DNA of 64,000 bases, from NCBI GenBank assembly GCA_039583875.1, contig CM077147.1:162315866-162379865 (forward strand). Reading direction: 5' to 3'. Numbering within the stretch: the stretch's first letter is position 1; every line of letters begins with the position of its first letter. The notes below the pieces were generated by a model. It had not been told where the DNA came from. It was given only the letters and a program-made list of their open reading frames with translations, and did not search any database. Origin of the DNA: Platanthera guangdongensis. Lineage: Eukaryota; Streptophyta; Magnoliopsida; Asparagales; Orchidaceae. Position numbers and translations under genes: made by a program. Of this stretch, positions 57,409 through 64,000 are shown one piece after another.

Positions 57409-59211
57409 TGTTGGGTACATTGGAAAATGTGTACCAGATTTGGAGAAGCCTCACCTAACTCGATGATATGCATCAAGTTGTATTTGATGTTATTTTGAGT
57501 TATCATATACAGGTTAAGAAAATGGAAAAGAAAATTTTCTAAGTACAAGTGTCGACACCTGGGAATGGTTGTGTCGACACCAAGGGCCAAATTGTGTCGA
57601 CACACAGAAAATCTGTCGACAACGTTGTGTTGACACCAAGGGCCAGATTGTGTCGACATCCAAAATTTGTGTCGACACACAGAAAATCTATCGACAATGT
57701 TGTGTCGACACCAAGGGCCAGATTGTGTCGACATCCAGAATTTGTGTCGACACACAGAAAATCTGTCGACAACGATATGTCAACACTAAGGGCCAGACTT
57801 GTGTCGACATTATCAGGAGCTGTGTCGACACATAGAGAAGCTGTCGACACATTCCAGAATTCTGTCGACAACGACTGTGTCGACATAAAGAACTTGTGTC
57901 GACACACACCAGAATTTTGTCGACACCAACTTTGTCAAGACAGGGAGTGTTTGTGTCGACACACAAAACTTGTTTCGACACAATCCACAGAAGCTGTGTC
58001 GACAACAACAAGACTTGTATCGACATATGGACTATGTGTGTCGACACATACGAAGAATTTAGTCGACATTCTCTGCTGCTGAGTCAAAGTTCAATGAAGG
58101 CTAAAGTAATATAAGTGAAGACTTGACAGCTGTCATTACTGACATTGCTGTCACATCTGTCAGGGGTGTCAGAAGACTGTTTGAAACTGGAACAGCCGGT
58201 TACCATGGATGAAGCCTATATATAGATATGCTCTCTTAACAATTGAAGAAGAGAACAATAACAACCACAAGAACAACAGCTATAGAACGGAGAGAAGTTA
58301 TTCAAGCCAATCAATTATAATCTCTGAAGGATTGAGAATCCAGAAGAAGAGAAAGAAACAGTCAACAGATTGAAGAGAGAGAAAAATAAGAAGGAGAGAA
58401 GTTCTCATCCATTGAAGGCAGATTCTGAACAGTCTGCCTGAAGAATTCAGATTGATTTCTGAAGGAAGCTGATTGAAGATCAACTCCAACATCAAGAAGA
58501 TCAACCCTACTGTGTTCAGATTCAAGAAGCTTTGAAGAAAGCTAAGTCAGGTTGATCCTTAAGAAATCAGTTCTATCAAGAACTGATCAAGAAGCCTTCA
58601 ACCAATTATCTATCCATCTGGTTGAAGATATCAACAACTTTTCATCAATAATTCTTGTAGGATCTGTAATAGATCTAAGTGTAGGAGATTGACATCTCTG
58701 AGTTGTAAGCCTAATTTATAAAGGCTGAGGTAGGGCTGAGTGCCTAAGGTAGGGGAATCTGTTCCCTGAGTTGTAGGTTTATGAAAGAGGCTGAGGTAGG
58801 GCTGTTGCCTGAGTTGTAGGAGTGTTGTGTCACTCTGAGTTGTAGGCCTATGGAAGAGGCTGAGGTAGGGATTGTGCCTGAGTTGTAGGAGTGTGGATTC
58901 ACTCTGAGTTGTAGGAACCATTCTTGGTTCTGAGCTGTAAGATCTGCGAATCTAAGAAGAAGGAAGGAAGTAAGGCCGAATCTAGTACACTGCTAGATAG
59001 GCGAAGGGGGAAAGTGGATGTACCCATCATTTGGGGAACCACTATAAAACTGGTGTGCAATCTGTGAATGCTGTGTATGAGAATGTTGTGTTATACTTTC
59101 TGCTGAATACTTTGCTGAACTAGATAGAATTATCTGCCAAAGTTAGAAAAAGAATTGAACCTATTCACCCCCCCTCTAGGTGTTTAGAACATCTTAAAAC
59201 CAATTCTTTCA
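57409..59211 (+). repeat. 5' LTR of element E (1803 bp)
   Basis: Similar to the C LTR throughout but shorter in the array. Parts: GTGTCGACAC array (57549-58070), TATA box (58214-58224), CTGAGTTGTAGG leader repeats (58680-58935), GGGGAACCACTATAAA (59033-59048) and the CACCCCCCCTCTAGGTG end motif. Confidence 0.93.
57549..58070. repeat. GTGTCGACAC palindrome array in U3 of element E
   Basis: About 25 sites in 520 bp. A larger repeat is visible: a unit of about 75 bp (GGGCCAGATTGTGTCGACAT type, 57640-57790) occurs in tandem, showing that the array grows partly by duplication of blocks. Confidence 0.93.
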
Positions 59212-59213
59212 AG

Positions 59214-59225
59214 TGATATCAGAGC
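59214..59225 (+). other. Primer-binding site of element E
   Basis: TGATATCAGAGC, one change from the initiator-Met tRNA complement. Confidence 0.82.
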
Positions 59226-59291
59226 CAGGTTCCTCAAAGAATAGACCTAACAGTCTGAGTAGATCTCCAAGGAAGAAATCTATAAGGCAAA

Positions 59292-61498
59292 ATGGGTTCC
59301 ATAGAGAATCATAAGGAGTTTGGTTCCATGAAGTTACCCATATGCAGGAAAGAGATTTTTGGCACTTGGAAAGAAAGAGTTAGATTATTTATGGAAGCTT
59401 CAGATCCAAGAATCTACATGACAGTCAAAGAAGGGCCATTCATTCCAATGAAAGTCTCAGTTCTTGATGCAAATCTCAGGACACCAAAGGAATATTCTGA
59501 AATGACAAAGGATGAGATCATCTTGGCTACTATGGATAAGAGAGCACAGAATATAATATTTAGTGTCATAGATGATTGAACATTCCAAAATTTTATCCAC
59601 TGCAAGACCTCCAAAGAAATGTGGGACACCCTTATTGTCTACATGGAGGGTTCAGAAGAGGTAAGAGAAGATAGAAAGTCTATGCTGAATCAGGAGTATG
59701 AAAGTTTTAGACAATTTAAAACAGACAGCATAACTGAATATTACAAGAAATTCTTCAGAATAGTTAATGAACTGATGTCATATGGAAGAGCATTCAGCAC
59801 ATATGAGTTAAATGATAAGTTTTTGAGATCATTAACTGAGGACTGAGACACAAAGATATGTGTCATTAGGGAAGTGGCCAGACTAGCAGAAATTTCACCT
59901 CCAACATTATTTGGCAAACTGCTTTCATATGAAATGCAGCTGATGGTCAGAAAGGAGGAGGAGAAAAGTAATAAAGTTGATTACAGAGATAAGTCAGTGG
60001 CTTTTAAGACAGAAGCCATAAGAAAGGATAGGAGGATGTCTCCATCACCTCCTAGTAAATCTGCAGATGTTGTTTCAGAAAGTTCTAACAGTCACACATC
60101 AGATAGTCCAAATTCTGATGAATACTTAGCAGCTTTCTCAAAACAATTTCAAAGGTTTTTGAAGAAGAAACAGTGGAGATCCAAGCCATCATCCTCACAA
60201 TCCAAGGATGATTACTATCAGAAAAATAAATCCTCTAGGATGGACAGGTATAACTCTAAACCTAGTAAATTATTTTCATCTAAGATTGTTTGCTATTGCT
60301 GCAACAGGACAGGACATGTGGTAGCTGATTATCCTGACAAAAGGAAATAATCTAATGATAATAAGAAACTAAAAAATAAGGGCAAGAAGGAGAAATCCCT
60401 TGTTGCAAAGAAACAAAAAAGTTGGTCAGATTCTTCATCATCAGATTCTGAGGCTGAAGCTGAAGCTGAAGCATATATAGAACTGTTGGCAACTGAAGAG
60501 GATGTAGAAGAGGCTGAATTCTTGAAGTGGTTGGATTCAGTAAATGAAATTGAAGAACCTTATTGTAAAGGGCTGATGGCCTTGACAGAAGAAGATCAGT
60601 GCCAGGATCAGCCTGGACCTAGTAAGGTAAACAATTCTTCAATAGATTCTGATTACTATACTGGTTCAGAATCAGAAGCATCTACATCAAGAGATGTAGA
60701 TGAATCTGAATCTGAAGGAGATGTTCATCAACTTATTGATGAATATGGTGACCTGCTGCAAGCACTTAAGAAAAGCAGAATCCTTAATAAAGCACAGGCC
60801 AAGGAAATTACTGATCTTAAGCTAGCTACATTAGATTCAGAAAAACTGCTAAATCTAAAGATGAATGAAGTAGCCAAACTGAAAAACATAATTGTTAATC
60901 AGATGGGTACTACTATATTTAAGAATGATCAAATCAAAAGTTTGAAAGTCAAACTTCAGAAGGAAAAGGTTCTTGTGGCTAAGTTCTCTAAGCCAAAATC
61001 AGTTTTACCTTTAATTGATGACTTTATTCCTAAAAAGGTAAGACTGGATTGGGCTTTGAGGGAAATGCAAGGGCTGCCAATTCCAAAAGAAAAGGCAAAG
61101 CCCCAGTACAACCTCTAGCCTTCAAACCCCCCATTTCCTTCAGAAAAGTATGACAACCGACTAATAGATATGATCATGATATCATACATGGTTATGGTAA
61201 GTCTGAGATTCTGAATGACAAGGGTGTAGGTCCAGCACTCAAGCAAAGAACTACTGTACCAACAGTGTTAAGAACAACTGACAGCAATGCTGTTAAAACT
61301 GTACCTAAAAAGAGGTATAATAAATATGAGTGTTGGTGCTGTGGTAAGATAGGGCATTATGCCATAGATTGCTGGCACAACACCAGTGTCAGGAAGAATG
61401 TCAGCTTACCTGTGAGGAAGGCTGCTGGTAAGAATATCAAGTTTCATTCTAACATGAACCTAGAACCCAATAAAAGTTGGGGTTCTAAGATAAATTAA
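59292..61498 (+). pseudogene. Gag of element E
   Basis: The ATG at 59292 (MGSIENHKEFGSMKLPICRK) opens a frame homologous to C, with a TGA at 59577-59579, a TGA near 59845 and a TAA at 60348. The first knuckle is CYCCNRTGHVVADY, its last Cys changed to Tyr. An acidic region with AEAEAEAYIELLATEEDVEE and a coiled coil (DEYGDLLQALKKSRILNKAQ) follow. A frameshift near 61037 leads to a stop. The second knuckle CWCCGKIGHYAIDC is intact in frame 61265-61498. Confidence 0.86.
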
Positions 61499-61504
61499 TT
61501 TTAT

Positions 61505-62760
61505 TTGCTGCAGGTGGGTCCAAGTTGCCATACCCCTATATGGTACTTGGACAGTAGATGTTCCAGGCACATGACTGGAACAAGAAGAATGTTAAAGGAC
61601 TATACTCCCATAGAGAATGGACCCAAAGTGATCTTTGGTGGATCAGAAAAAGGGGTCATAAAAGGGTTTGGTAATATTTCTTCCAGTTCTATAACAATCA
61701 CTCAAGTGGCTTATGTAAAAGGTTTGAAACATAACTTGATAAGCATAAGTCAGCTGAGTGATCTTGGGTATGGCATTTCATTTATTAAGATTGAGTGTCA
61801 GATCAAAAGGACAAGTGATCAGAAGGTGATCTTGTCTGGTTATATAAAAGGGAATGTTTATTGTTTAAATTTTGATTATGAAAACATGAACTCTCCTATA
61901 TGTTTAGTTGCAGATGAGAAAGAATCTCCGTATGCCCAATGGCACAAGAGGCTAGCTCATCTGAACTATAAGACTATAGGCCATCTCTATAGTTTACAGT
62001 TGGTGAGGAATGGTCCTCAATTTAAGTGCATAAAAGAGGGTATATGCTCAGCTTGTCAAAAAGGCAAGCAGACCAAATCCTATTTTCATAGTCTTGATAC
62101 CAAAGACTCTGTGAGGTGTTTGTACCTCTTGCATATGGATCTATTTGGTCTTATGCCAGTTCATAGTCTAGGTAGGAAAGTCTATACTTTTGCGGTAGTA
62201 GATGATTTTTTAGATATACATGGGTTTTCTTTTTTAGGCAAAAATCTGAAACCCTCACTGTCTTTCATAACTTTGTTAAACAAATTCAGAATGAATTTAA
62301 TAATTCAGTGGTTAAAATTAGAAGTGACAATGGAACTGAATTTTAGTCTGAGTGTATGACAAGGTTTTGTGAAGAACTAGGGATTCATCAGGAATTCTCC
62401 TCACCTAGAACACCTCAGCAAAATGGAATTGCTGAAAGAAAGAATAGAACTCTCATTGAGGCTGGTAGAACTCTACTCAATGACACTTCACTCCCAAAAT
62501 ATTTCTGGGCTGAGGCAGTAAATACTGCTTGTCATGTTCTCAATAGAGCATCTATAACTAAGAACCACAAAAAGGCTCCCTATGAGATTATGAAGGGCAG
62601 AAAACCAAACATATCCTACTTTATGTTCTTTGGTAGCAAGTGTTATGTGCTTAACACTGGCAAGTCTCACCTAACTAAGTTTTCCGCCAAATCCCAAGAT
62701 GCAATATTTGTTGGGACAACAACAATAGTAAGGCATATATGGTCTACAACTTGACTACAC
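61505..62760 (+). pseudogene. Protease and integrase of element E
   Basis: Protease: IWYLDSRCSRHMTGTRRML, where the Gly of DSG is Arg. Integrase: [20 protein letters not shown] with [14 protein letters not shown] (HHCC intact) and LLHMDLFGLMPV (first Asp). Two frameshifts (near 62205 and 62310) move the second Asp (region of RSDNGTEF) out of frame. Frame 62356-62754 holds [20 protein letters not shown] (Glu) and FFGSKCYVLNTGKSHL. Inactive. Confidence 0.86.
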
Positions 62761-63210
62761 AAGTTGTAGAAGAATCAGTTCATGTAGTGTTTGATGAATC
62801 TGAGCTAATTAACAGTGAGTTGTCTAGCAATCCTTGTAGCTTAACAGGTTTAAAAGAAAAGTTGGACATGCTGACCATTAATGAAGACCAAACTGCAAAG
62901 CAGGATGTGGAAAATGATGGTTGCTGTCCAGTGGGAGTACAAGGTACACGAGCTGACATTGAAGACAGTGAAGTTCAGCATGGTGAAGAAATTGAAGAAG
63001 TTCAAATTGCGGATAGAATGCCTCCAACAATTAGGAATCTAAAGTATCATTCTGCACACCAAATCATTGGTGATCCCAGACATGGTGTGCAAACCAGAAG
63101 AAAACAAATGAACACAGTGCTTTGCTCAAGTTTCCTATCACAGTTGGAACCAAAAAGATTTGAAGAAGCTATACAAGACTCCAACTGGATTGATGTAATG
63201 CAGGACGAGT
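62739..63210 (+). pseudogene. Integrase-RT linker of element E, interrupted
   Basis: Frame begins MVYNLTTQVVEESVHVVFDE and runs through an acidic linker to SSFLSQLEPKRFEEAIQDSN and WIDVMQDEL, which is the start of RT. It breaks off at the F boundary; the last residues of the open frame are from F. Confidence 0.85.
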
Positions 63211-63220
63211 TGAGTCTCGG

Positions 63221-64000
63221 TGTCACAACCCGCATTTTCGCCACAATGACAAAATATCATAGTAAGGGAAAATACGCGTCATGATTCCACATCAGCAGGG
63301 GATAACTACAGACGCTCAGGCAACACTCCGACTCAATACTAAAAATATGATTTAAATGTTTTATTAAAGAGGTTTATTTTAAGTTAGGCAATTAGCTGTA
63401 TCCCTCAGCTTAGTGGCTCACAAGTACACCAGAAGAAAAGTAGTTAAACGCAGCAGAAAATACTATAGTAAATAGGTTAGACATCCTACATAAGTGTAGT
63501 ATCCCCAAAAAACCTCAAGGCATGCATTACACTAAATTTATAGTAATGATATTGAAGTAGTTTGTACGGTATTTAAATATGGTGATTTAGAGTTTTAAAA
63601 CATGATGTGCATGATATAGTAATAATTGTTGGTTTTATAGTCGAAAATACCTATAGGCATCCTATCATAAATCCTTCCCAGAGAGCAAGAACTACTAACA
63701 CAAAAGTAGACACTAGCAACTAGCCAAATATCTAAGAACGAAATTAAACAATTAGTGGGCGTTAAACACCTGACACGAACCCACTAAAAGTTCTCAAGTC
63801 TGAAGCATACTACAAAAGAACAAAAGCTACCTCGCAATCTCGAGGCACCCTCAGCAAACCCAACAACAAAACTACTCAGCTGCACCACCGGCTACAGCCC
63901 TAAACCTGAGGCATTCAAGAGAAGAACACCTTAGCAAGCAAAAAAAACAAGTGGCAAAAGAATAGGTAAGCAAGAGAGTAAGTCAAACAAAGGAGGGTGT
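63221..64000 (-). mobile_element. Element F, LTR (second copy), runs off window
   Basis: TGTCACAACCCGC at 63221 marks an LTR end of gypsy type. From 63754 to 64000 the sequence matches 2873-3120. Together the copies show an LTR of more than 1.6 kb. No coding domain is in the visible part; 780 bp without a gene. The exact edge may be 63211 or 63221. Confidence 0.7.

Larger units (their letters stand above)
57409..63210 (+). mobile_element. Copia element E (SIRE/Maximus-like), 5' part, cut by element F
   Basis: It begins TGTTGGGTACATTGG at 57409, as in C, and has the same domain order on the plus strand as far as the start of RT. At about 63211-63221 it stops abruptly at the end of element F. 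RT, RNase H, ORF2 and the 3' LTR are not in the window. Confidence 0.92.

Noticed and set aside
57173..57458. 93-codon ORFs on both strands upstream of the coiled-coil ORF
   Set aside because: Overlapping shadow frames at the junction of the remnant with the LTR of E; they cross the element boundary at 57409.

Overview
This is a heterochromatic-type stretch of a flowering-plant nuclear genome, probably a eudicot (plant Ty1/copia and Ty3/gypsy lineages, initiator-Met tRNA primer sites, Helitron-like and foldback elements, TA microsatellites). I see no convincing intact host gene, no rRNA or tRNA gene and nothing prokaryotic. Almost every base belongs to a transposable element, many nested in one another. 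Lineage names (SIRE/Maximus-like copia, Tekay-like gypsy) are my reading of domain order and motifs and were not checked by search.

Layout. 1-2871: end of a minus-strand gypsy element (G1): gag N-terminus, primer site and a 2.58-kb LTR carrying a hairpin array. 2872-3964: fragment of a second LTR element (F), whose relative recurs at 63221-64000. 3965-8203: three TA microsatellites separating a minus-strand Helitron-like element with a possible captured exon, a foldback element and a second small Helitron-like element. 8204-14071: a decayed Tekay-like chromovirus on the minus strand (LTR, chromodomain, IN, RNase H, RT, PR, gag). 14064-14856 and 54892-55855: one 85-bp tandem array, split by copia element A. 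14857-54886: element A (minus strand, TSD CAGGG), itself hit by B (24501-41927, minus, TSD GTCTC) and C (41966-51945, plus, TSD TCCTT). B carries D (26422-30997, minus, TSD ATGTA) inside its 3' LTR. 55856-57408: remnant with a two-exon coiled-coil ORF. 57409-63210: copia element E (plus), cut off by F.

How the parts work together. A, B, C and (as far as visible) E are long copia elements of one type: about 1.8-2.0-kb LTRs, gag with CCHC knuckles, PR, IN, RT and RNase H; A, B and C also keep a large extra ORF (ORF2) after pol. Their U3 regions hold dense arrays of a short CpG-containing palindrome (GTGTCGACAC in B, C and E; TTCGTCGA in A). The same array recurs between pol and ORF2, in B and C followed by a shared 17-bp box, a TATA-like box and the ORF2 ATG about 100 bp later. 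This looks like an internal ORF2 promoter built from the same sites as the LTR promoter. The Tekay-like and G1 LTRs have their own arrays (ACTCGAGT; GACACG-CC-CGTGTC hairpins). Family-specific palindrome arrays, possibly read by a host or element protein, are the most interesting feature here.

All alignments, counts and boundaries were made by eye. Most coding regions carry stops, frameshifts or lost catalytic residues, so the individual copies look inactive.
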